This document shows, in pieces, positions 36,613 through 48,342 of a DNA stretch of 64,000 bases (the first letter of the stretch is position 1; each line of letters starts with the position of its first letter). Both the position numbers and the translations under genes were made by a program. This stretch comes from Acorus gramineus. Lineage: Eukaryota > Streptophyta > Magnoliopsida > Acorales > Acoraceae. The stretch lies in NCBI GenBank assembly GCA_030737835.1, contig CM060849.1:26718311-26782310 (forward strand), in the 5' to 3' direction. Below the pieces are notes generated by a model that did no database searches, was not told the origin of the DNA, and saw nothing but the letters and a program-made list of their open reading frames with translations.

Positions 36613-36886
36613 GTTAGAATTATAAAAAGAAGAGGTTAAAGTCATTTATATATAATAGTAATGAGATCTATTTTTATTAGAGAGAGATTAAAGTCATTTA
36701 TATATAATAATAAAGGACAGTGTTACACGTGTAACACAATAATACAATACAAATAGCATGAATTTGCAAATAAACATAAACTTAAAGTGGATTAAACAAC
36801 GTGAGTTTGTAAATAAGATACTAAAATTGAGAAACAAGATGTGACTTTGTATAGAAATCAGTAAGTTGCTCTTTAGGTGGAATCGA
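36613..36886 (-). mobile_element. Decayed relative of the miniature copia element
   Basis: The segment starts TGTTAGAATTATAAAAAGA, like the LTR at 28812. At 36803-36874 it has GTGAGTTTGTAAATAAGATA and ATGTGACTTTGTATAGAAAT, matching the region at 28323-28385 that encodes the end of copia pol on the minus strand. An internal ~60-bp duplication (TTAAAGTCATTTATATATAA, twice) is present. Only the LTR and the pol tail survive. Confidence 0.5.
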
Positions 36887-37379
36887 TAGGCCCGCTTTTC
36901 AAATCCAATTAAAGAAAATATGTTTGAATCGCGTTTGCGTACCTATTTTCCAAACCCAAAAAAACAGCTCAAACACACATCCAGACAAAAATCTATGTTT
37001 TTCAACTGCAGTGATGTATTTAATTAAAACATAAAGGTGAGTTGATGAAAAGATGATCAATATCCATGTGGGGTCAGAACTCCCCAAAGACAAACCCATG
37101 CACCCTAAAAAGGAATATATATACAACATGCATACAAATTTCTCAGAGACAGTGATAAGTGATTCAAACAATGAATGACTGATTGTCACAAACATTCAGG
37201 TTCAGACAAAAAAGATACCACCTTCAACAAAGAAAAAGACACTGGACACACCTGACACCACCCATATATACAAGTGTGAACAAATACCCTCATCCATGCC
37301 TACTGACCACCACAACCACCACCCAACCTATTTGAGCTAACTAGTGTGTTCTGCCATTTTTTTATATATATATAGATAA

Positions 37380-37880
37380 ACCTGTCAATTATCCAAAAAA
37401 AAAAAAAAATTCAAATCCGATCCGAATTCGTATCCAAAAAATCAGAAATATCCGATATTCAAATATCCAGAGTGCAGATATGAATATCAGTCTATCCGAT
37501 CCAAAAAATATCTTTATCCGACATTTATTATAAAAAAATATATATTTGTATTATATATTACCTATATTGTCATCTTATATGATTAATCACAATGATAATA
37601 TATTATAATATGTTATAATACTATTAAATTTTCAATGTATGATATCTGAAAGAGATAATAAGCCTTAAAATCTCAATTTTAATTTTAATGTTTTTCTAAA
37701 ATATCATTTGATTATCCAAATTAATGTTAATATTCAAATATGTCAATTATTCAAAAAATATCCGTATCTGATCTGTATCCGAAAGGATCCGAATCCAAAA
37801 ATTAATATCCGTATCCAAATTCAAAAGTTAGGATATAGATATTAACATATTTAATCTGTATCTGTTCGGATGACAGGCAT
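37380..37880. mobile_element. Non-autonomous element with TATCC-rich subterminal zones
   Basis: The left end is CCTGTCAATTATCC and the right end inverted is CCTGTCATCCGAACAG. The inside is rich in TATCCGA/TCGGATA variants (for example ATCCGATATTCAAATATCC). No coding capacity and no clear target duplication. Confidence 0.45.
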
Positions 37881-38220
37881 ACATACACACAGATAACTCC
37901 AACTTCATCTCCCCTTTTTTTTTATTCTTCACCTGTCTAACAGTCAATAGAAGATGATTGATCACTTTTTTACTGCTCAGACAATGTTAGTGGGTGTTTG
38001 TGAACAAACAAAATGGGGTGGTAATAACATTGGAGCAACAACATTATCACCGCAGAAAAGAAAATGCGTTACACGGATTGAGGAAGAGGTGAGTAGAGTC
38101 TAAAATATAATATATATGTATTTTATTGCACTTATATTAGTATGATCTATCAATTATCAGGTTGCTTTATGAGACGTGGTGGCTTTCTAATTAAATTCGT
38201 AGATGCTTTTTGTCACACAT

Positions 38221-38956
38221 ATAGGGTGTGTTTGTGTCTAGTAAAAAATGAGAGGAAATTTTTTTTTTCTTTGACCATTCAAAAACCTGGTATTTATACC
38301 ACACACACACAAGGAAAAAAATTTTCCATTACTTTCCATTTGATATTTTGTCTTATTAAGAGGAGGGAGAGTAGAGGAAAGTGAAAGAATATGATTTTAT
38401 CTCCTCAACAACAAGAACAATCTGATAAAACATTCCTGTAAGATTTCTCTCTCTCTTATCCTTGCTTTTTTATTATTATTAAATCTGATTTGATTTATTG
38501 AATGGATCTAGATTTTTTTATTTGCTGAATAGATCTAGGTTTTTATTTTTTTTTGGATATTTTGTGAGCGTACTTTTGTATTGGTCCCTCTTTAGAGCTT
38601 TATTTATTAAAAAAAATTTGACAAGTAATTTAATGTTACTTTTATATTATATTTAAATTAATTGTCAAAATATATGGTTTTTTTCATTTTGTACTATTTT
38701 CTTGAAAACATAGACATTACATTTTTATTTTATGTCATTTTCTATCAGAAGCACAAACAAATTTTTTTATTTTCTGTCATTTTCTGTTATAGGTATAAAC
38801 AATAGTTTTTATTTTCCATCACTTTCCATTACAGCCACAAACAGCATATAAACTGGTCAAAAGAAAAATCTTTTCTTTTCCATCACTTTTTTTTTACCAA
38901 CATTCCTTCACTTTCCTTCATTTTCCCTTTGTGATTATGCACAAACACACCCCTAG
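38221..38956. mobile_element. MITE-like element with repeated subterminal block
   Basis: The left end is TAGGGTGTGTTTGTGTCTAG and the right end inverted is TAGGGGTGTGTTTGTGCATA. Near the right end a ~50-bp block is repeated three times (TTTTCTATCAGAAGCACAAA, TTTTCTGTTATAGGTATAAA, ACTTTCCATTACAGCCACAA). No coding capacity; I see no convincing target duplication. Confidence 0.5.
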
Positions 38957-39395
38957 TCATTTAAAATTTATGAGTAGGTAGTAATAGTATATGAAGATTT
39001 AGAAGGTGAGTGTTTATAAATACCACCTCCAAAAACTTTCCCCCCCCCCCCCCCCCCACAATAGCAACATAAGCTATGATAAGATGGAAATTATTATAAT
39101 AAACTACTTAATATTTAGTAGTATTTTTAATTATTTTAGTTAAGAAATATAATAATGAAGTTTTTGTTGTTTGGTTAACCATAAATAAGTGCGTTGAATA
39201 AGATGTAAGATAATGATGTATTAATGATTTGATACATAAATTTCTTGATTTATGCTAGTCAAATAGAATAAAGCAATTTTACAAAGAACCTAAAATCTCA
39301 ATGTTAGTTTATTCTTACCTATTCTGACATAACATACAATCTATTCATTTCATTCAAATATGTTTTTGGATTTATTCACTCTTATTTTCCAACTT

Positions 39396-39746
39396 AAACA
39401 TGGACTTAGGGTCCGTTTGGAAACACAGATTGAAAAGTAGTTTTTGGAATAAAGCTGCTTTTTAAGATGATTTTAGACCTTGACTTTTTTGGGATGCTTT
39501 TTTTAAAATCAGGAATCAATATTTGAAAAGAGTTTAATGTTTGGCAGAGAAAGTTGCTTTTCAATTCAAAAAATCGATTCCGACCAAAAAACGTTGTTTC
39601 TGAGCTTTTTAAAACACAGATTTCGAGGGAAAAATTAAAAGGAATCCAGCTTCCGATTCTGCAAAAAGCTGCCCCGTTTGGCTGCACGCTTTTAGCTTTT
39701 CAAAAAGCAAAAGCGCACCCCAACGCGCAACCAAACATGGACTTAG
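39396..39746. mobile_element. MITE in the R3 MYB upstream region with long direct repeat
   Basis: About 39410-39736 begins GGTCCGTTTGGAAACAC and ends GCGCAACCAAAC (inverted GTTTGG). Both sides carry the 14-bp direct repeat AAACATGGACTTAG (39396-39409 and 39733-39746). Part of it is probably the target duplication; 9-11 bp would fit a Mutator-like origin and 8 bp an hAT origin. The body encodes only shadow frames. It ends about 380 bp upstream of the R3 MYB start codon. Confidence 0.6.
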
Positions 39747-40039
39747 ACTTTCTCCAAATATTTTTACATATTAATATCTATATCTAAATAATTTAGGAAT
39801 ACTGGATACAAATACTCCTATCTGTATTCATGTTTTTTTCTTTTTTGTTGGGGAAGGGCATATTTTCCAATAGCAAAGAACTGAGGGAGTATATATATAT
39901 AATTTGTGGTCGTGAAGGGAAGGGGGACCAGTTTTATATCAGTGACGATAACTACTCGTCAACCATTTATTTTATTCTCTCTCTGTTACTCTGTCTCTCT
40001 CTTTTGCTTGTTTGGTATTACCTATCGTTCTATATCGTT

Positions 40040-40050
40040 CTATATATATA
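40040..40050 (+). promoter_or_regulatory. Candidate TATA box of the R3 MYB gene
   Basis: CTATATATATA lies about 75-85 bp upstream of the ATG, in the usual place for a plant TATA box with a short leader. The surrounding DNA is itself TA-rich, which lowers certainty. Confidence 0.5.
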
Positions 40051-40123
40051 CACATATATTATATATATCTTATAAACCTCACCTTCTCATTTGCTGATAA
40101 GTGATAACATCTCTCTCTCTAGA

Positions 40124-42221
40124 ATGGACAGACATGGCAGGAAACGAAGCAAACTGAAGAACAACTATGAGTCTGAAGGTTGACCATGCTTTAAATTCTT
40201 TATTTATATCCATGGCTTGCCATTAATGGGTCATTTAGTTTTCCATGTATTCATGGTTTCCTCTTCTATATGTGTGCATATATATGTTTATTGAGTTTTG
40301 TTTCTTCAAATTCTTTCTTTCTTAATTTGCAGAGGTGAATAGTAATGAATGGGAGGTGATCAACATGACAGAACAAGAAGAAGATCTCATCTACAGGATG
40401 TATAAGCTCGTTGGAGACAGGTAACTTCATTAAATAAAAACCTTAAAATATAGAAGACTGTTAGGTCAGCTCAATGGACAGCTTAAGTGTGTTTTAATTT
40501 TATAAAATTTATAAATCATATCTAATAAGACAGATATTTTACTGAATAATTATAAAGATATATAAATTGTTTGTGGGACTGTCCACACGAACTGCGATGT
40601 AAGCGCTCTAAAATATAAATTATGCTTGTTGTTTCAAGACCACCAGGAATTAATCAACAGAGAAAAAAATCTATTAAAATGATTTTATGTACTACACGTG
40701 AAGTTGTCATTGGTTAATGAGACCTGATGACTCTATTTCAGCCCCTTTTCTTATGATAAGGCTGGCTACTTCTTTTATTATATTATAGTTGTTGGATTTT
40801 TTTGACAATAGGATCTGGGTACAAAGCTGGAACTATGTTCAATGGTGCAAAAGTATAATAATAAAAACTTGGTTTCATTGAGCCAAACAAATCTTTACAA
40901 AGCAGAATAATAATTAATAAACACTTTGAGGAAATGGAAACAAAAAGAAAAGATTAAAAAAGGATGGATTCTTTAGATTATTAAAGAAATGGAAATTTTT
41001 TGGTCTATTTTATTTTTCCCAGTGATTAGAATCCAAAATCTCAAGAAAACCTTTTACTCTTATCTGATAAAATTTATATTTTTACATTTATAAATTTGTT
41101 TTACAAAAGATAAAGTTAAAAACGGTACGAAATGCATAACCGTAAGTAGTCTTCTCACATGTACATGTTTAATCTAGATGTATACTTAATGTAATAAAGT
41201 TTGACAAATGTACATGTTTCATCTAATGAAACATATCTATCATCAGTAAATTAAGCTAGACTAATACGGCTCACCGATAATGGTAAAGTATATATTTGTA
41301 TTAATGTATTTTATAATTAAGTATTGTACAAGAGATCATGTGGTGTCTCTTGGGTCCGACCAAACTGAACTAGCGAGGGACCAGTTTACTATGATCTGGT
41401 GGTCCTTTATCTGCCCCACCATGGATTTATTTGGACTCCAACTGCTGTTTTGAATTTAAAAATTGATCTTAATTTCCCTCCTGCTTTATATCACATTAGA
41501 CAAAGTTTTCCTGATGTGTTATACATATTGTTTTTTATGAAAACTAATTTTATAGGAATAGTAAGAAACGTCCGCCAATAAAATTATATGTAACATGATG
41601 TTTTGTGAAAAACGTTAGAGACAACCATTTATGTCGTCATTTTTTAATCTTAACAAGTTTTAAATTTTTTTAAAGATATATAAGTATATGAAATAAGTCC
41701 ATCTTCAGCCCTTACTTAAATCTATACTCAAATTTTACTTAAAATTTGAGTAAAAGCTTGATTTGATATGATCTGTCTCTAATAATCATTTTATGCTTTA
41801 TTCAAATTTTTTAAAAATTCACATTTTCTTCTAGTTATTTCCTATAAATATTTTCAAAGTCTTTTTCTTTAAAAATTTTATTATTCAGTTTTACTTCCCT
41901 TCAAAATATTCAAATTTAAAAATTATAATAGTCCATTTTTTTTAAAAAAGAAGTAAAAATAATGTTTTTTATTAGAGTAAAAATAAGAAATTAAAAAAAA
42001 GATGAAGATTTAAAATAGAATGCATCGTATCTTTTTATATATTTCGTAACAGAGTGTATATTCTTGTGTGACAAACAACATTCATCTTAATATCTTTGTT
42101 TGTTAGGTGGGCTTTGATTGCGGGCCGGATACCGGGCCGAAAAGCGGAGGAGATAGAGAGGTTCTGGATCATGAGACATGGTGAATGCTACGCGGACAAG
42201 AGGAGAGAGAGGAAGTCCTGA
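40124..42221 (+). CDS. Single-repeat R3 MYB repressor (CPC/TRY/ETC type)
   Basis: Three exons, 40124-40178, 40333-40420 and 42107-42221, give 85 aa. Introns sit at the conserved places of the CPC family; intron 2 is long (1686 bp) and holds nothing recognisable. The protein is a lone R3 repeat with Trp25, Trp49 and Trp68. Residues 36-55 (DLIYRMYKLVGDRWALIAGR) match the bHLH-interaction signature [D/E]Lx2[R/K]x3Lx6Lx3R exactly. The WIM triplet at 68-70 matches the Trp and Met that CPC needs for cell-to-cell movement. There is no activation domain. Family members compete with R2R3 MYBs for GL3/EGL3-type bHLH proteins and so repress trichome fate or promote root-hair fate. Whether it is closer to TRY or ETC3 cannot be told by eye; it has no long C-terminal tail like TRY. 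Confidence 0.93.
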
Positions 42222-42884
42222 ACATTTTTTTTTTTTTTTTTCATGTTAAAACTCTTCTTTGTTTTAATATTTTTTTTTTAAGCTTTCATTTATTGAGAGA
42301 TGGGTGTCCTCAAGTTTTTTCCTTTCCCAACTTGGTCATGGAGCGAGCAAAGGAAAATCAGTTCTTGTTATGAAATCAAAGCAAAATTAAAAATTGTAAT
42401 GTTTTGAAACCCGGATCGGACTGGACGATTGAACAGGTTGATCCGTCGACCGGTTTAATTGAACCCATACATAAACCCAGTCTCTTCATAATACCGGGCT
42501 AAAACATCCGTTTGACCTTGCGGTTTCACCGCCAGTTTTTTAAACCTGCGACCAATTTACTCCAACCGTTTGGTTGTAAAAACCAATGTTTCAAAAATCG
42601 AACTGTTCAGTGAATAAAAAAAATTACTGAGTTAAGGATCACTGATTTAATCGTCGGATCAATCGGATTTAAATAGAAACATAATTATAATATAATAAAT
42701 ATATATTAATTATTAAATCTAAATAAAAATATAAAATATTTTAGGAAAACTTTGCATAAAATTTTTATTTAACATCATAACATGATTTTAGTATATAAAA
42801 TTTAAACTTTTTGTTACATTTTTTTATTTTATTAAGTAATTAATCACAATTTTTATTAACAAAGAACAGATCGTTTTAATCAAA

Positions 42885-43729
42885 CTATGTTCAGGGGCGG
42901 ACGTACGAGTTGGTTGGGTCGGACTACAGCCCAGCCCAAATTTTGCATTTTTTTTTTAATATTTGATGATACATGTTATAATATTTATATTTTATATTAT
43001 ATAAATTGCATTTTATACATAAAATATATTCCTGACAAACTAGATATCAACCTAACAAATTAATAACAAATCAAATAGTATCCTAACAAATTGGATCTCA
43101 ACCTAACAAACCAAATTGAACTCTGGTCCGTTTGGAAACGGCTTTAGGCAGTTTTTGAGTTTGCAGAAAGCTGCTTTGCCCAAACCCGTTTTCAAACAAA
43201 AAAAATTGGGGCCAAAATCTGCATACATATTTTTGTGAAAAAGTATTCAAAACCTGATTTTTCTAGAAACTGTGGATAGATAACTTCTTAGAAAATCATA
43301 TTTAAACCCAGCTTTTGCTTAAAATCAGTTTTGCAATCGTGCAACCAAACACAGCCTGATCTTGTTATAAATTTTAACGATTCTAAATTTTAAAATTCAA
43401 ATATTATCTTAAGAATTAATGTCAATTGAACAATAATGAACATTTATATCCATAAAACAACTCTTCTTATTTTTCTAGCAATTCTTACAAAATCAAAATA
43501 CTCAATTTTAATTACTTTTTTTTTCCTTTTTTTCACATCTATATGTCTTTTGAATATCACATTATTTGGTATATAAATAATTACATCAAATATAAGAACA
43601 AAAAACTTTCATATAAATATTTAATATATGCTATCAAATATAAGAACAAAAAAATTTCTATATAAATATTTAATATATGCTATGTAGCCCACCTCAAAAT
43701 ATTGTCCTGGATCCGCCCCTACCTATGCT
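42885..43729. mobile_element. CAGGGGCGGA-ended element with probable TSD
   Basis: The left end is CAGGGGCGGACGTACGA and the right end inverted is GTAGGGGCGGATCCAGGA, a terminus common in plant hAT-like non-autonomous elements. CTATGTT (42885-42891) and CTATGCT (43723-43729) flank it. A tandem duplication of about 50 bp (CAAATATAAGAACAAAAAA) lies near 43591-43683. Confidence 0.6.
43124..43362. mobile_element. Innermost GTTTGG-ended MITE
   Basis: It starts CTGGTCCGTTTGGAAACGGC and ends GCAATCGTGCAACCAAACAC, whose inverse begins GTGTTTGGTTGCACG. It lies wholly inside the CAGGGGCGGA element. It resembles the elements at 39410-39736 and 23651-23881. Confidence 0.5.
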
Positions 43730-44253
43730 AGTTCACAAAAACCTTCGGTTCAACAGGTGGGATGATTGGGTTTACTGGTTTTTTATATCATTTGGTTTTA
43801 AGAGTAAACGGAACCAAAATTTAAAACAGATGAAAGTTTAACCGGTTCAACCAGTCAAGTCAAGCCGGGTTTTAAAAATCCGGTGAAAGCCCATCGATTT
43901 TTCTTTTATTTTCCAAAAATTCTTGTCATCTTTTCAGTTTCTTTAAAATGTTAGAACAATAAAAAGCCAAAAGAACTCTTAATAAGCTAAAAGGGGTTTA
44001 GGGTTTCTGTTTGCATTCGAGAAGAAGGGGGGAACCTTTTTTTTATAAGGAAGATGGAGATGGTGTGGGGATTGGAGAGTGGGGACCATGTAATTGTTTT
44101 TTTTTGTGAAGATGGTGTGGAGACCCTCTATCTTTGTATACTTGTATGGTTGTATCATTGTATATTTGTATGTTTCATTAATTTTTTTATACTTTTAACT
44201 TTTTGTGCTGTTTGGAGACCATTCCAAAAGCTTTATTTGGTGCAATATTTGTT

Positions 44254-44256
<3 letters not shown>

Positions 44257-44306
<50 letters not shown>
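44257..44306. repeat. Long (TA)n microsatellite
   Basis: An uninterrupted TA run of about 50 bp, followed by a G-rich tract. Confidence 0.95.
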
Positions 44307-44310
<4 letters not shown>

Positions 44311-44989
44311 GGGGGTGGGGGGGAGTAAAATGAGAGGGGAGGTTTGTGGTATGAGAAGATAAAATCTTTAAAATGTTATCTCGTGGGCAAAAGTCAATTA
44401 TCAATTATAAAATATTGATTTATTTTGAATCATTAATATTATTAATATATTTATTACATCATGATGATATCATGGTTCAATTCTGGTTAACCCAATAATT
44501 GAATCAGTGATCTATGACCCGATTATTTTTTTGGTTCGGTGAATGGCTCGATTTTTAAAATATCGAATTCTTCATAATTATAGTTCATTTGAAATTTCTG
44601 GGTCCAAACATGTTTTTGAGCATTTAATCATCGATCAACCCTTGTTCATATTATGAAAAGTTGATTATTGGAAAACATATATGCTATTTATATTTTCTGA
44701 AAGGCAGTTTTAAAGTGACAATTATAATTAAAAAATTGATTCAACTTTTCAAATAATCATTTACGTTTGGAAAACATGTTGGAGGATTTTAGATTTTAGC
44801 AAAACCAAAATCACCCGCATGTGGTATGGGCAGAGCCACATGAGGACGAGTGGGAGTAGCTGTCCAACCGTCGCTCCATTCATATTGTTAAACCAATTAA
44901 TGATGCAACAATGGTTTTAAAATAGATAAGAGAGCTAACATTCAGTATTAATTATTAATTTAAATTTTGGCGTTGATATTTAAATGGTG

Positions 44990-45206
44990 TTTGGATGTGA
45001 GTTGAGAAGATTACAGGTTTGCATAAATTTGATTTTCCTAAACCCGTTTTTAAATAGAAAGAAAAAAAGTTGCAGCTTAACAGACACATTTTTATAAATA
45101 AATGCCTAAAAACTAGCTTTTTATAATCTGTGGAGCTCCAAACTCAATTTGAAACTCAGCTTTTGGGGAAAAACTAATTCTCAAACCCACATCCAAACGC
45201 CCTTTA
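44990..45206. mobile_element. MITE with GTTTGGATGTG inverted ends
   Basis: The left end is GGTGTTTGGATGTGAGTT and the right end inverted is GGCGTTTGGATGTGGGTT. The element is about 215 bp with no coding capacity. Confidence 0.6.
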
Positions 45207-48200
45207 GTAGTACATAATATTTCATTTTTAATGCTTAACTTTACTTGATTTTTTGTTTAATTAATATTTTTAATGTCCTTTAATATTTTCTCTTTTACAA
45301 TTGGGTTGGATGTCTTTTATGTTTAATTATATATATAAGATTATAGTTTTGAATAAATAAAAATTGAATGGATTATATTGGTCCTTCTCAGTTATAACTA
45401 TTATGATTATTATATTTTATTAGGATTTAATTATTATTATTACAATGTATCCATTGTGAACAAATATGTTTTTCTCTTAATTAAGAGTGTTATTACTCAT
45501 CCTTATCTTTATTCGCAAAACAAACATGGATTTGAGTTTTTAATATATAAGTGATATAATCATTCTACTTACTATTTTGGTTAAAAAAATTATATAAACA
45601 TCATAATTAACAATCTTATTTAAATAATCACTAGATTAAACATATTTCTTCCTCTAAAAATTGTGGTCAAAGTTCACCCACACTAGATTCAAATGTTACT
45701 TACAATGCTGTATCTCCATCATCTTATTTCTGTTTAGTGCATGCCCCTTTCATGGGTAAAATCTACTAGTGTTTTTTTTTTTTTTTCAAATATCTCAACC
45801 AAAATTTCCTTTTCATCCCCTTATCAAGCTTGACCTAAATTTGGTTAGCTCCACCCCATTTTAATGTGTTACCCAAATTTAACATGCACAATGTACAATG
45901 TGAAGTGTTGATGATCATTCAAGTTGTAATGTATGAAAGAACTTTAAAAAATAATTATAGATATATAAAAGAACTTTAATAATGCAAAAATTTATGTTTC
46001 CATTCCAAAACAGCTGACCTATTCCCCAGTCGTGTATGATTTGTTAGCGTGACAAACTAAATATAAAATTAAAAACCAACCTTTTCAGGTGGTTTACACT
46101 TCAAACATGCAAATTATTAAGATATGATATGATTATGGTTCATATGAAAATATGCCAACCACCACCACCTTGTACCAGAAAACCAAAGAATAATGTTATA
46201 TAGGGATAGTCCGCGAGACAGCCCTGAGGACTTTCGACACGTGTTTTAATTTTTTTAAAATAATAAATTTTAATTAATAATATATGTTTTTTTTTATTAA
46301 AAATGTATATACATTCATGATAATAATATTGGTTCAATTAATGAAAAAACATGAAAATTTGTTAGCGAGGTATTTAATTACCCCGTTTAGGGATGTATAT
46401 ATATCTCATTTCATGGTCAGAGAGGCATATGGATAGTTCACAAAACTGTTTTGATGAATTGCCACGCAAAAACAAAAGCATCCTTTAATCGCATGAAGAA
46501 TATGTTATTTTCAGGTAGGATTGGCAACACATCAAGCTTGGTTTTGAGTGAAATCGACCTGAGACATGCATGGTTATGGTTTTGAGTTGCCATCAAAGCT
46601 GGTTAATTATTGACATATACATTTTATAGAAGTAATGTTTCAATCTTACCAATTAAGCTTATTCAGGCACTGAATGGAATATGACACGCATGGGAGTTCC
46701 AAAACAAACAAAAGGACAGAAAGCACCACCAAACAACTGATTAACAGAAGGTAGGTCACAGGATGTTGCTATCTGAACAATCTGTGGATGGAAATTATAT
46801 TATTAGAATGCAAAATGTTATGCCGAGTCTTGTTTTCAACCTCAATTACAATATGCACCTGTTCTGAATTTCTTTTTTTTTTTTTAAATAAAAAAATATA
46901 TCTCTTCTATTGAGGTACATGTTTTTATAAAAAAATAAAATATATATAATCAAGTGACATTTTTATATATATAAAAAAAATGTATATACCATACGTGATT
47001 GTTTTGTTGGTAAAATTTGAAATCAAAAGCTGAATATGAAAAATATCCGTTTGAAATCTATAATCTAAAAACTGATTCTATAAATACAAAATCTGTTTTG
47101 ACAATTGGTTCCAGACCGCGCCTAATTAATAAGATTCAATTTTACAATTTTGAAGAGTTTCTAGGTTACAATGTTGCAACCATACTAATTGCCAAGGGCA
47201 GGCCACTATGAAAGGCTGGAAGCAGAATTAGATACAGTGATCATCTGGAGAACCCCAATGAACAACTCTTTTTAGAATAAATGGAATTCCTTCTTGCCAC
47301 ATAATAACCACAAGTCTTCTTTTATGGAAGATTTTTTTTTTCTTTTCGCAATGGATCAGATGCGAGTGGGAGAAGTGAATTAGTGGGAACCTTAAGAAAA
47401 AAAAAAAAAAAAGGTTAATACCGGATCTTTCATAAACTCTTGAATTATTTTTAAGTTCATAAAACATTTAAACTTATTTTTCAAGTCACCAGACCCCATT
47501 GTCTATTTATTTATTTATTTGATGACGGAGGGATATTCCATGACTGACCTTATCATGGTCAAACTGATAGACTACCTTTGCCTGTTGGTTCTGATGTTAC
47601 AAAAAATTCTTCTGAATTTTGCTAAACAATCAGGATTCTTAACACTTTCATTTTTACCCTATTGTCTATTATTTCCATGTCTTTTTAAGTAACAACCGTT
47701 AAGTCTACGTTAACACTTTCATTTTTACTCCTCCCCTTCACCGACTTTGTACACATTTTAACATACAGGACATTGTTGAGGGAGGGATGGAGTTGGGAGG
47801 GGTAGGGATTGTCATATGTGAGGATGAGATAGAGAGGGGACACAAATAAAAAATGAGGGCAGAGGCATAAATGGATAAAAAAAATGATCTATAGTATCTC
47901 AACTAACCTGATAACCTAAAAATAAGTTCAGATGTTCCAAAGACCTAAAAATAATTTAGCGATTCCCTAAAAAGGACCCATAATTAATGTTTTCAAAATG
48001 AAAAAGAAAAAAAAATCCATTCCCTATTTTATGTATATATGCTTATCATATGCGAATAATAACCTCTCGTGGTATTAAAATCAATCAATTACATTAGTGA
48101 GTGAATCTCTAAATCATAAACAGCTAGTGCTCATGGTATAATTCTACCCAACTCATTTAAGAAGGAATACAATCAAGGCCAAATGCATCAAATATTGGAG

Positions 48201-48253
48201 ACTGAACCAAACATGATGAATTCCCATCATGCTACGGGTGCCCCCCACTTTCT
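45207..48253. other. Gene-free stretch upstream of SWEET
   Basis: No gene is supported. The part at about 46770-47270 is repeated, diverged, at about 50130-50290 (for example AATGTTGCAACCATACTAAT against GTTGGTGCAACCATACCAAT). This shows that the SWEET duplication included upstream DNA. Confidence 0.5.
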
Positions 48254-48262
48254 CTATATAAA
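48254..48262 (+). promoter_or_regulatory. TATA box of the SWEET gene
   Basis: CTATATAAA lies about 85 bp upstream of the ATG at 48343. It is a canonical plant TATA box at a sensible distance. Confidence 0.7.
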
Positions 48263-48342
48263 GCACTATCTTATGAAAACTATGCCATCCTATACCACTT
48301 GAACTATCATTTCAAGGGCTTAATTAGGCCCCCTGAGGAAAC

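Larger units (their letters stand above)
42399..44565. mobile_element. Cluster of related hAT-like arms with nested insertions
   Basis: Arms with the same kind of end (AATGTTTTGAAACCCGGAT at 42399, CAATGTTTCAAAAATCGAAC at 42584, and inverted forms ending near 43886 and 44565) show several insertions of one family, related to the MITE at 2517-3091. The pairs overlap instead of nesting cleanly, so I cannot assign one outer element. Inside lies the CAGGGGCGGA element (42892-43722), which itself contains a GTTTGG-ended MITE. An (AT)n run fills 44257-44306. The 102-codon frame at 44054 is not supported. Confidence 0.5.

Noticed and set aside
39406..39787. Two overlapping frames on opposite strands
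   Set aside because: They fall on the MITE upstream of the R3 MYB; there is no domain.
44054..44362. 102-codon plus-strand frame
   Set aside because: It reads through the (TA)n microsatellite and transposon DNA.
42584..44565. A single intact ~2 kb outer transposon
   Set aside because: The ends resemble each other, but the flanks show no target duplication and another pair of related arms overlaps it.
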